Made by a program: the position numbers and the translations under genes
From: Phycisphaeraceae bacterium
GTDB lineage: Bacteria > Planctomycetota > Phycisphaerae > Phycisphaerales > Phycisphaeraceae
NCBI GenBank assembly: GCA_002686995.1
Contig: NYZC01000376.1
Span: 1 to 34,939 of the forward strand
DNA: 34,939 nucleotides
Direction of reading: 5' to 3'
In this document: one piece after another, positions 24,463 to 31,827 of the stretch
Layout of the letters: each line of letters starts with the position of its first letter
Position numbering within the stretch: the stretch's first letter is position 1
Notes under the pieces: model-generated
Databases searched by the model: none
Seen by the model: the letters and a program-made list of their open reading frames with translations, nothing else
What the model was told of the DNA's origin: nothing

Positions 24463-25098
24463 TCAGCCTGGATGTGTTTTGCGCCGCCGTGCCACGCCGA
24501 GGCCCAGCAGTCCAAGACCGAACAGCGATATCGCGGTTGGTTCGGGAACCGGCGTGAATTCGCCGAATATCCTCCAGGACAGCAATTCGTCGCCTTGATC
24601 GGAGGTGAATACGTCGGCAAAATTAAGGGTCCAATCGCCGAGCAGATCCTGGCCGTCAAAGGCCGACAGAGCCTGCATCGGAATGTAAGCTCCATCCAGG
24701 AATGACGTTGCCGGGTTCAGAGAGGCCACGGCCTCGTCGTCAAAAGTTGCGTCCCAGGTTTTCCGCTGAACCAGGTGATTTGCCGCACCGGGAGCGGCCG
24801 GTTTCAAGGCGACTGCCGTCGCACCATGAATGAGAATGACATTCCAATGCTCCGGATGAATGAGAGGGTTTGATTGGTTCTCCACCAAGAGCTGGATGTT
24901 CAAATCCGTAATCACCCCCGCCGCCTGCGACGTCAGGGTCACATCGATGCCAATGTTGACGGCAACCGCAGCATCAATTCCGGTCGCCGCCGGACCGGCG
25001 ATGTCGAAAGGAACCGCGCCGGCGACCGAGGCCACGCCTAGCATGAGTGCGCCAGCAATCATGCCGTCGAAGTGAACCGATCCTGATAATCCACCCAT
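24463..25098 (-). CDS. PEP-CTERM protein with P-domain-like region
   Basis: A secreted protein of 211 residues. A signal peptide (MIAGALMLGVASVAGA) follows a short basic-poor N-terminus. The middle, containing PLIHPEHWNVILIHGATAVA and FDGQDLLGDWTLNFADVF followed by LLSWRIFGEF, looks like the proprotein-convertase P-domain, a beta-sandwich often appended to secreted enzymes. The C-terminus VPEPTAISLFGLGLLGLG with basic ARRRK is a PEP-CTERM anchor. The start is ATG 25098, preceded by AAAGGAG; an upstream in-frame GTG at 25251 is rejected because it runs through a second PEP-CTERM fragment. Composition is lower in G+C than the neighbours, suggesting transfer. No sigma-54 site of the type before genes 1 and 2 was found. 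Confidence 0.85.
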   Translation of the reverse strand: MGGLSGSVHFDGMIAGALMLGVASVAGAVPFDIAGPAATGIDAAVAVNIGIDVTLTSQAAGVITDLNIQLLVENQSNPLIHPEHWNVILIHGATAVALKPAAPGAANHLVQRKTWDATFDDEAVASLNPATSFLDGAYIPMQALSAFDGQDLLGDWTLNFADVFTSDQGDELLSWRIFGEFTPVPEPTAISLFGLGLLGLGVARRRKTHPG

Positions 25099-25167
25099 TG
25101 TCTTCAAACTCCTTTGTCCAGACGCAATCATGTTCGTGTCACGGGACCAAAAATCTCCGTGAGCTGT

Positions 25168-25293
25168 TCCGGGACGCCGAGATATCGACACGGCAACCCC
25201 GACGCCGAGCAATGTGAGCAATGATGGCTCGGGGATGAAGATCACGCTCACAAATGTCGTCCCGCCCGGAGCGTGACTGTCGTCGTGATCGCG
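25168..25293 (-). pseudogene. Remnant of a PEP-CTERM C-terminus
   Basis: Between a stop at 25294-25296 and the true start of the downstream gene, the same frame encodes FVSVIFIPEPSLLTLLGVGV followed by AVSISRRPG. This is a complete PEP motif, hydrophobic stretch and basic tail without a protein in front of it. It is probably the tail of a decayed neighbouring PEP-CTERM gene. No stop codon separates it from the downstream gene, so a read-through frame exists. The rest of 25297-25732 shows no gene or motif I can support. Confidence 0.5.
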
Positions 25294-25732
25294 TCACGAA
25301 TGTTCTCCTTCTTCACCCCGATGTTTCCGCGCCCTATCTCCGCCCGTCTCCGGCAATTCGAGTCATTATCTCAGTGACCTGGTGTCCTGACAGCGGATTC
25401 AACGGGATTCCATTGAGCCAAGGTTCTGACCATGATAAGCGGAATTCAGGTGACCGGTATTATTTCGGGGCCGGATGGCGGGCCTGACCGATTTCGATTT
25501 GGTAGACTTCGCGGAAATGACGCAGGCCTCCAATACGGGACGAACGGCGCTGGTGTCAGTGACACCCGGGGCCCGAGTAGACGACGTGCAAGGTCGTTTG
25601 CCTGGGTACCGCGGTGCGCGATTGGGGCGGTTCGGTTTTCATGGTCTGCGAGGCGGTGCTGCGAACAGGCGCCAGATCCTCATGGGCAGCCCTGGACCGA
25701 TGCCAGTAAATGACTTAATGACATGAATTTAC

Positions 25733-25804
25733 GCCACCTTAGCTCAGCGGTAGAGCGGTGCTTTCGTAAAGCACAGGTCCAGGGTTCGAATCCCTGAGGT
25801 GGCT
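25733..25804 (+). tRNA. tRNA-Thr (anticodon CGT)
   Basis: A 72-nt cloverleaf with acceptor stem GCCACCT/AGGTGGC, D-arm TAGCTCAGCGGTAGAGC, anticodon stem GTGCT/AGCAC around TTCGTAA (anticodon CGU, threonine codon ACG), and T-arm GGGTTCGAATCCC. Discriminator base T; CCA is not encoded. It is isolated, followed by repeats and then the Gfo/Idh gene. Confidence 0.97.
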
Positions 25805-25855
25805 TTGGCTTTCGGCCCGGACTTCAGACCTCCCCCCCGAACCGCGAGCCCGTCT

Positions 25856-26096
25856 CGTAGCTGAAGTCGCCAGACTTCGGACCTCCCGCCCATTCCTGTT
25901 CGGCACGGAATCCGCTTGGGAATCCAGCTGCAACGTCCGCGTCCATTGGATGCTCGACCTGCGTTGTCGATCCGGGCCGAGACGGCCCGGCTCGGTGAGG
26001 CGATCCCGATGAACGCACTGCGAATGCCTGGCCGAACAGCTTTGCCTCCCTCGCAGAACCGCGAGCCCCCTCCGAACCATCGCCACTTCGGCTACG
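25856..26096. repeat. REP-like inverted pair interrupted by element C
   Basis: CGTAGCTGAAGTCGCCAGAC (with TTCGG following) at 25856-25880 and its inverse at 26072-26096 are a REP-type inverted pair, as at 28214-28290. Here they are 241 bp apart instead of 77, and the extra sequence is mostly element C (25895-26039). The pair accounts for most of the gap 25805-26139; the remainder has no assignable feature. Confidence 0.8.
25895..26039. repeat. Interspersed ~145-bp element, copy C
   Basis: CCTGTTCGGCACGGAATCCG at the left and the inverse GGCCGAACAG at the right bound a core containing GGGCCGAGACGGCCCGGCTC and CGATCCCGATGAACGCA. It is the best preserved copy relative to B, and in the same orientation as A and B. 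Non-coding. It sits within a REP pair, suggesting it moved or was inserted there. Confidence 0.8.
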
Positions 26097-26139
26097 CCGG
26101 ATCGCCGCTGAATCTGTAGCATGAGCCCGGAAAATCGCC

Positions 26140-27147
26140 ATGAACGGAATATGCATCGGGCTCGGCGTCCGCGGAAAGATGTGGTTCGACTGGGCGAAGC
26201 AGGCCGGCATGAACGTCGTCGGCGTCGTCGACCTCGACCGCGCGCTGCTCGACGCAGGGTGCAACGAGCTTGGCGTGCCCGCGGATCAGCGATTCGAGCG
26301 CATCACCGACGCGGCGCGGCAGACCGGCGCGACCGTGGCGACGATCTGTACGCCGAACCACGCTCACGCGGCCTGCGTGCGCGACTGCCTCGAATCCGGC
26401 CTGCACTGCATCGTCGAGAAGCCGATGGTCGAAGACGAGGCCGCACTGGCCGAGATCCTCGCGCTGTCACGCCACGCCGATCGGCGCGTGGCCGTCGCCC
26501 AGCAGTACCGGTACACACCGCCGATGCTCGCGATGCGCGACGCCGTTCGCTCCGGCCGGATCGGTCGCGTCAACACGATCAACCTCTTCTTCGCGCGCTG
26601 GCGCCCGGCGGGTGACATGATCCTGCCGCTGATGCTCAACCAGGCCGTCCATCAATTCGATGCGGTCCGATCCATCCTCGGGCGCGACCCGCAGTGGTGC
26701 GGCGCCCACAGTTGGAATCCCGGCTGGAGCCCGACGAAGAACCACACGATGCTCGAGGCGACCTACGGGTTCGGGGACTCGATCTGCCACTACAGCGGCA
26801 ACTACGTGGCGAAGGGCGCGCAGACGCCGTACTCGGGCCGCTGGCGCATCGAGGGTGACGAGGGAAGCATCGAATACCACGGCGATGGCGAGGATCAAGA
26901 CCTCGTCCTGACGCGCCACGACCCGCCCGACCGTGAATCCATCGCCATGACGGCGCACGACGTCTCGGAATCGGCGCTGGTCTGTCGTGACTTCCTCGAA
27001 GCCGTTACGGACGGCACGATCCCTCCGACCGACGCCACGGACAACGCCTACACCCTCGGGATGGCATTCGCCGCCGTGCGATCGTCCGAAACGAGACGGA
27101 TCGTGACGATGGACGAGGTTCCGGCTCTCGCCGGCCTGCGAAACTGA
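26140..27147 (+). CDS. Gfo/Idh/MocA-family oxidoreductase
   Basis: A NAD(P)-dependent sugar or inositol-type dehydrogenase of 335 residues. The N-terminal Rossmann domain has GLGVRG (7-12), VVGVVDLDRA, ICTPNHAHAACVRDCLESG and the catalytic EKP at 93-95. The C-terminal domain contains VAQQYRYTPPMLAMRDAV, then NQAVHQFDAVRSILG with the His-x-x-Asp substrate motif, and RWRIEGDEGSI. The specific substrate is unknown; planctomycetes have large paralogous sets of this family. The start is ATG 26140. It is preceded by the REP/element C block, so it may be monocistronic, with an unassigned promoter. Confidence 0.92.
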   Translation: MNGICIGLGVRGKMWFDWAKQAGMNVVGVVDLDRALLDAGCNELGVPADQRFERITDAARQTGATVATICTPNHAHAACVRDCLESGLHCIVEKPMVEDEAALAEILALSRHADRRVAVAQQYRYTPPMLAMRDAVRSGRIGRVNTINLFFARWRPAGDMILPLMLNQAVHQFDAVRSILGRDPQWCGAHSWNPGWSPTKNHTMLEATYGFGDSICHYSGNYVAKGAQTPYSGRWRIEGDEGSIEYHGDGEDQDLVLTRHDPPDRESIAMTAHDVSESALVCRDFLEAVTDGTIPPTDATDNAYTLGMAFAAVRSSETRRIVTMDEVPALAGLRN

Positions 27148-27341
27148 CGCGCCGGCTGTCAAGCGGCACGGTCCGAAAAAGTGCGGAATTTCGCGAACCT
27201 GGGAGCTAGAGAGCGTTCGACCCGTCCGATCGCGCCTCGTTGCGAGACGATCCCGGCGGACACGGGCGAGATGATCAAGACGGCGTCATCGACGGTCGAT
27301 TCTTCCGTGTGGCAACAAATACGCCCACAAGGAGAAACGAC

Positions 27342-27686
27342 ATGACATCCACGAAGCTGATCGTGACCGGTACGGCCCTGGTCATATTCCTGACGGCGAC
27401 CGGCTGCGCAACCTCCCCGGCCACGTCCGGCTCGAAGCGGGTGATCGCGCCCACGCCCGTCCCGCTGCAATCCGAGGGGACGTTCACATTCTTCTTCTGG
27501 CCCGACCAGAATGTGTACATGGATGTGAACAGCAACACGTACTTCTGGATCGACAGCGGCAGTCAGCAAAGCGGCGAAGAGCTTCCCAACAGCATCATGG
27601 GGCAGCTCGCAGGCGCGGTCGTCGTAAAGCGGCCCACGGCCAATCCGCACGGCACGGACGGCTTCGCACAGGCCGGTTCCGAATGA
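27342..27686 (+). CDS. Small putative lipoprotein
   Basis: A 114-residue protein beginning MTSTKLIVTGTALVIFLTAT then GC: a lipoprotein signal with lipobox LTATGC. The mature part is Thr, Ser and Phe/Tyr-rich (FTFFFWPDQNVYMDVNSNTY, then FWIDSG) with no recognised domain. ATG 27342 follows AAGGAG 8 bases upstream; an earlier in-frame ATG gives a longer frame without the signal peptide at its start. The gap 27148-27341 has no assignable element. The function is unknown. Confidence 0.75.
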   Translation: MTSTKLIVTGTALVIFLTATGCATSPATSGSKRVIAPTPVPLQSEGTFTFFFWPDQNVYMDVNSNTYFWIDSGSQQSGEELPNSIMGQLAGAVVVKRPTANPHGTDGFAQAGSE

Positions 27687-27780
27687 TTCCGGCCCGATAA
27701 CTCGCGATGCCGGCCAAGTCGGCGGCCGATTGTGTCGATTCTGTATCCGGACGCGCCCTTCGCCGTGATCGGAAGCCGAC

Positions 27781-28164
27781 GTGCCGCTCGACGCCTCCTA
27801 CAAGAAGCTTCCCGCCTGCCGGACGTCCATGCGCCTGGCGTCGGCCGTGTACGCGCTGACCCGCCACTTCCCCGACGACGAGAAGTCGGGGCTTTCGGCG
27901 ACGCTGAAGCGATCGGCGGCCGCGCTGCCGACCCGGCTCGCGGAGAGTCATCAGGCCGCCGATCCGGACGGATCGGCGCGCGCCATCGACGGCGCGCAGA
28001 CGGCGTTGCGTGAGCTTGGCGCCTACCTCGACGTCGCGCAGCGACTTCGCATGACTTCGCGCTGGCGCTTCCGCGCCGCGCGCCGACAGGCGGACAAGCT
28101 TGCCGATCGCCTCGGCGCGATGGTCGACCGACTGTCGGAAGCCGACGCCGAACGCATTTCGTAG
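27781..28164 (+). CDS. Four-helix-bundle protein (23S rRNA IVS-protein/S23 family)
   Basis: A 127-residue helical protein. LASAVYALTRHFPDDEKSGL then SATLKRSAAALPTRLAESHQ match the four-helix-bundle family named after proteins encoded in 23S rRNA intervening sequences (typical YKLTKxFPxxExYGLxxQLRRAAxSIPANIAEG). The usual AEG motif is AES here. Function is poorly known; no rRNA is nearby, so it is a free-standing member. The start is GTG 27781. The stop TAG (28162-28164) lies in a diverged REP-like sequence (CGTAGC then GGTCGCCGGACTTC). Confidence 0.82.
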   Translation: MPLDASYKKLPACRTSMRLASAVYALTRHFPDDEKSGLSATLKRSAAALPTRLAESHQAADPDGSARAIDGAQTALRELGAYLDVAQRLRMTSRWRFRAARRQADKLADRLGAMVDRLSEADAERIS

Positions 28165-28213
28165 CGCCGGTCGCCGGACTTCACACGCTCTATCCGACGC
28201 CTCCAGCCGTTCG

Positions 28214-28290
28214 CGTAGCTGAAGTCGCCAGAATTCAGACCACCCCGCCCCAGGCCCGAGCCAATCCGAAATGCGGCCACTTCGGCTACG
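28214..28290. repeat. REP-like inverted pair between the four-helix and TMTC-like genes
   Basis: CGTAGCTGAAGTCGCCAGAA (with TTCAG following) at 28214-28238 and the inverse CCGAAATGCGGCCACTTCGG (then CTACG) at 28266-28290 form a REP pair 77 bp long with a 27-bp centre. The inner ends can form a hairpin. The right unit supplies the TAG stop of the TMTC-like gene. A diverged third unit at 28160-28182 supplies the four-helix stop. Confidence 0.82.
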
Positions 28291-30337
28291 GGCTACCCTC
28301 CACCTCTTCGAGATGCTCGCGCGCCCGCGCGAACCCAGGATCCAGCTCGAGCGCGCGCCGATAGTGACGGATCGCGTCCTCGCGCCGGCCCTGGATCGCC
28401 AGTACGTCCCCGAGGTTCGTGTGCACCTGCGGCGATTCACCGTATTGCAGCGCCTGCATGAAGTAGGACTGCGCCACGGTCGGCTGGTCGAGCATCATCA
28501 GCGTCACACCCAGGTTGTTCAGCGTCCGGATCGAATCCGGGCGCAGGCGCAGCCCTCGACGGTACTGCTCGACCGCCTCCTGCAGTCGCCCCGACATCGC
28601 GAGGGAGAGCCCGAGGTTGTAGTACACCTCGGCGGACGGGCCGTCGAGGTCGAGGGCACGCCGGAAGTGCTCCATGGCCTTGTCCAGGTGTCCCTGCTCA
28701 CGGAGGAGGTTGCCGAGGTTGTTGTGCGGCGCGCCGTACCGTGGGTCGATCTGCATCGCCCGCCGGACCGCCTCTTCGCCTGACGCGGCGTCGCCGCCGA
28801 GAATGAGCACGGTGCCCAGGTTGTTGTGGGCGCGCGCATGGTCCGGCTTGATCTCGATCGCGCGGCGATAGGCCGCCTCTGCATCCTCGAGCCGGTTCAG
28901 TGCCTGGTACGAGCGGCCGAGGTTGTACTGCGCGTCGACGTTTTCCGGCGCCATCTCGAGCGCCAGCGTGAAGCACCGGATCGCCTGCTCGAGATCGCGC
29001 CCGTAGAGCACCTGGCCGAGATTGTTGTAGGCCCGAACGTTGCCGGGCTTCCACTCGATGGCCGAGCGCCAGAGCGCCGGCGGGTCGCGATAGGCGACAT
29101 TGCGCGCGAACGTTCGGACTGAGAGGGCCAGGATCGCGATGCAGGCAACACACGTGGCCGCAATCGCTACCCGGCGCGGCGCGGCGCGATCCGGTTCGGC
29201 GACCAGCCGTCGCCACAGGTCGAAGCCGCCGATGATCACCAGCGCCACGGGGCCGGCCAGCGCGAGATACATGCGCCGCTCCGCCGCGACCTCGCTGATG
29301 ATCGGTACGAACGTGGACGTCGGGGCGAGCAGCACGAAGAACCATGCGCCGCAGAACCCGGCGCGCGGCCAGCGCCACAGCGCGACGCCCGTTGCGATCA
29401 GCGCCAGCACGACCACGGTCGCCTGCACGCGCACGTCGGCAAGCCCGATCTTCACGGGAATGCCGTAGTCGATCAGGAGCGGGTGCGGCCAAACGACGAG
29501 CCTGATGTAGCCTGCGACCGCATCAGCCTGGTTGAGAAAGTACTGCCACGCGCCGATACCCAGTCCGAAACCCACCGTGTCCGAGCGCGGCCCGGACAAC
29601 ATGAATAGCCCCAGCACCGGCCATGTCAGGACCAGGCCGAGCCACAACGGCCAGGACCGGCCTCGTCGCCGCGCGCCGGCCGGCAGGCAGAAGAACGCGT
29701 AAAGCGCGATCAGCACGGGCGCCGTCACGACGATCTCCTTGCACGCGGCACCCAGCCAGCAGGCGACGCTCGCGGCCACCGCCCACCCGACCGGGCGCGG
29801 TCCCGTCAGCGCCCGCGCCGCGAAGTAGAGCCCGGAAAGGATGCAGAGCGCGGCCATGGATTCGGTGCGCTGCGTGATGTAGTTGACGCACTCGGTCTGG
29901 ACCGGATGCACCACCCAGATCAACGCGACGGCCCAGGCCAGGCCGTCCTCGGCGCCCTCGAAGCTCGGCTGCATCGCGCGCAACGTTCGGCGCACCACCA
30001 GGAACAGCATCACCGCGCACCCGACGTGAACAGCAAGGTTGAAAAGGCGATAGCCGCTCGGATTCATCCCGCCGAACCGGTAGTTGAGCGCGAGGGAAAG
30101 ATTGACCAGCGGCCGCCCCGCGATCGGATTCTCGTCCGGCGCCCAGAGCGCCGATCCCAGCGGCGAGAGCCGTCGGATCGTGGGGTTGTTGATGACCGAC
30201 GCCTCGTCGTCGAACACGAAATCCGCTGTCAGGGCCCGGCCGTAGAGCGGAAGGACGAAGACGATGAGCGTCAGCGGGAGGAGGTTCCTGATTCTTGATT
30301 CCTGGTTTTCGATTGCGTGGTCGGTTTTAGCGGGCAA
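28286..30337 (-). CDS. TMTC-like multi-pass membrane protein with C-terminal TPR repeats
   Basis: A 683-residue protein. The N-terminal half (to about 410) has about ten hydrophobic segments and the GT-C-like features DFVFDDEASVINNP (Asp pair at 43-44, after the first helix) and HPVQTECVNYITQRTE in a luminal-type loop. The C-terminal half holds about eight tetratricopeptide repeats (AYNNLGQVLYGRDLEQAIRC and similar units, each with NNLG, W/Y and A positions). This is the layout of TMTC/O-mannosyltransferase-type proteins; a glycosyltransferase role is inference. The stop TAG is in a REP. The first codon read is TTG 30337 (MPAKTDHAIENQESRIRN), and the TTG region looks repeat-like. No ATG precedes the first transmembrane helix, so the true start is uncertain. 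Confidence 0.85.
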   Translation of the reverse strand: MPAKTDHAIENQESRIRNLLPLTLIVFVLPLYGRALTADFVFDDEASVINNPTIRRLSPLGSALWAPDENPIAGRPLVNLSLALNYRFGGMNPSGYRLFNLAVHVGCAVMLFLVVRRTLRAMQPSFEGAEDGLAWAVALIWVVHPVQTECVNYITQRTESMAALCILSGLYFAARALTGPRPVGWAVAASVACWLGAACKEIVVTAPVLIALYAFFCLPAGARRRGRSWPLWLGLVLTWPVLGLFMLSGPRSDTVGFGLGIGAWQYFLNQADAVAGYIRLVVWPHPLLIDYGIPVKIGLADVRVQATVVVLALIATGVALWRWPRAGFCGAWFFVLLAPTSTFVPIISEVAAERRMYLALAGPVALVIIGGFDLWRRLVAEPDRAAPRRVAIAATCVACIAILALSVRTFARNVAYRDPPALWRSAIEWKPGNVRAYNNLGQVLYGRDLEQAIRCFTLALEMAPENVDAQYNLGRSYQALNRLEDAEAAYRRAIEIKPDHARAHNNLGTVLILGGDAASGEEAVRRAMQIDPRYGAPHNNLGNLLREQGHLDKAMEHFRRALDLDGPSAEVYYNLGLSLAMSGRLQEAVEQYRRGLRLRPDSIRTLNNLGVTLMMLDQPTVAQSYFMQALQYGESPQVHTNLGDVLAIQGRREDAIRHYRRALELDPGFARAREHLEEVEGSP

Positions 30338-30413
30338 GTCAGTTCAAGACAATCCGGGAACCCTGGAATCGCTTATACTTCCTGGGTAGTTCTTATCAGG
30401 GAGTGCACGTCGC

Positions 30414-30980
30414 ATGGCCGCGACTCAACCGACCCGTACGATGGCCCGTCAGGACGGCCGCCAGGCGGCCGCCATCGCGATCGAGGGTCTGAGCGCCGTG
30501 CTCGAACAGCTTGCCCGCGTCCTGGACGGCATGACCGACGACGCGTTCGCGATAGTGCCTGGCGGCCCCTTCCGAACCAGCCACGTCGGCAATCACGTGC
30601 GTCACTGTCTCGACCACGTCGAGCAGCTGCTCACCGGCCTCGTGGACGGGGTCATCCGTTACGACCGGCGATGTCGCGGCACGGCGATCGAAACGGATCG
30701 CACCCAGGCGATCGAGGCGATTGACCGCATGGCGCGTCGGCTGGCGCAGCTTGGCGACGTGAACCCTGAACGGACCGTCCGCGTCGAGGACAGCGCGACG
30801 GCCGAGGGCCCCCGGCTCGCCACGACCTCCACCGCGGGGCGCGAGCTGATGTTCGTGATCAGTCACACCGTGCACCACAACGCGACCATCGGCGCGATGA
30901 TCCGCCAGATGGGTGGCGAGGTTCCGGAGGCGTTCGGCCTGGCTCCGTCGACCGCCGCCTGGATCCGGTCGCAGGCATGA
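30414..30980 (+). CDS. DinB-family protein
   Basis: A 188-residue four-helix-bundle protein of the DinB/YfiT superfamily (metal-binding, thiol-dependent transferases or hydrolases). His61 in NHVRHCLDH and His154/155 in SHTVHHNATIG are the conserved metal-ligand histidines. It differs from classic DinB in its longer N-terminus. The start is ATG 30414 with GGGAG about 9 bases upstream. It is the first gene before NRDE and the DedA/ATP-grasp fusion on the plus strand, 73 bases before the NRDE start, so an operon is likely. Confidence 0.85.
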   Translation: MAATQPTRTMARQDGRQAAAIAIEGLSAVLEQLARVLDGMTDDAFAIVPGGPFRTSHVGNHVRHCLDHVEQLLTGLVDGVIRYDRRCRGTAIETDRTQAIEAIDRMARRLAQLGDVNPERTVRVEDSATAEGPRLATTSTAGRELMFVISHTVHHNATIGAMIRQMGGEVPEAFGLAPSTAAWIRSQA

Positions 30981-31053
30981 GGGTCGTCGTGGACCCGAGT
31001 CACGAATGATGCCTTCCGCAGTCTGCCTCCTGCCGTCCGACCTCTGATCTCTG

Positions 31054-31827
31054 ATGTGCACCGTCACCATCGTCATGCCGAACGACGAGCAGACGCGCTG
31101 GCGCATGGTCTGCAACCGGGACGAATCGCCGCTGCGTCCCGCGGCACGTCCACCCGAGGCACGAGGCGACGACCGGCTGCGCTACGTCATGCCCGTCGAC
31201 CCCGAATCCGGCGGCACGTGGATCGCCGCGAGCAGCGCCGGACTGGTGCTGACACTGCTGAATGCGAATGCAAGCCCGCCCCGACGCGTCGAGCGTCCGG
31301 TGAGCCGCGGCACGATCATCCCACGGCTCATCCAGGGCCGTCACGTCGACGAAGTCATCGCCCTGGCGCGGCACCTCGATCCGACCGAGTTCGCGCCGTT
31401 CCGCGTCGTCGGCGCCGATCAGCAGCACCTGGCGGAGATCCGAAGCGACGGCGCCGTATTGACGACGACGCGCAAACCACTGGGCACGGCGCCACTCATG
31501 TGGGCGTCTTCGGGACTCGGCGACGCACGGGTCGACGCGCCGCGTCGCGGCCTGTTCGACGAGATGTTCAGCAACGTCCCGCGCGCGGCCAGCCGGCAAC
31601 GGCAGGACGCATTCCACCGACACCGGTGGCCCGACCGCCCCGAGCTGAGCATCTGCATGCAGCGCGATGAAGCACGTACGGTCAGCCTGACCGAGGTCGA
31701 TCGGCAGTCCGACCGGATCGTCATGCGCTACCATCCCGCGGCGCCGGACCACCCTGCGCAGGACCACCGGATCGACCTGCATCTTGATCATGCCGGGCGG
31801 ATCGACGAGCACCGTCCATGCGCCTGA
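31054..31827 (+). CDS. NRDE/TANGO2-family protein
   Basis: A 257-residue protein of the NRDE (TANGO2) family. It begins MCTVTIVM: the Cys at position 2 becomes the N-terminal nucleophile in this Ntn-hydrolase-related family. The signature NRDE appears as CNRDES at 20-25, and GGTWIAASSAGLVLTLLNAN follows the family pattern. The mammalian relative is linked to lipid and haem handling, but no enzymatic reaction is established. The 3' end overlaps the DedA/ATP-grasp start by 10 bases, so translation is coupled. This is one of the few clues to the role of that fusion. Confidence 0.9.
   Translation: MCTVTIVMPNDEQTRWRMVCNRDESPLRPAARPPEARGDDRLRYVMPVDPESGGTWIAASSAGLVLTLLNANASPPRRVERPVSRGTIIPRLIQGRHVDEVIALARHLDPTEFAPFRVVGADQQHLAEIRSDGAVLTTTRKPLGTAPLMWASSGLGDARVDAPRRGLFDEMFSNVPRAASRQRQDAFHRHRWPDRPELSICMQRDEARTVSLTEVDRQSDRIVMRYHPAAPDHPAQDHRIDLHLDHAGRIDEHRPCA

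Noticed and set aside
23149-24705. Long open frame opposite the isomerase-like gene
   Set aside because: It runs antisense to a gene with clear family motifs and continues past both ends of it, as expected from third-position GC bias.
25081-25300. Sigma-54 promoter before the third PEP-CTERM gene
   Set aside because: The minus strand has no GGCACG/TTGC pair with the right spacing; the nearest candidate has a spacer that is three bases too long.
25432-25726. Two short plus-strand frames before tRNA-Thr
   Set aside because: No ribosome-binding site, no homology I recognise, and one reading frame contains a Trp/Cys-rich segment like random translation.
30374-30379. TATACT as a -10 box for DinB
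   Set aside because: No -35-like hexamer at the correct distance (15-19 bp), so a promoter call is not supported.
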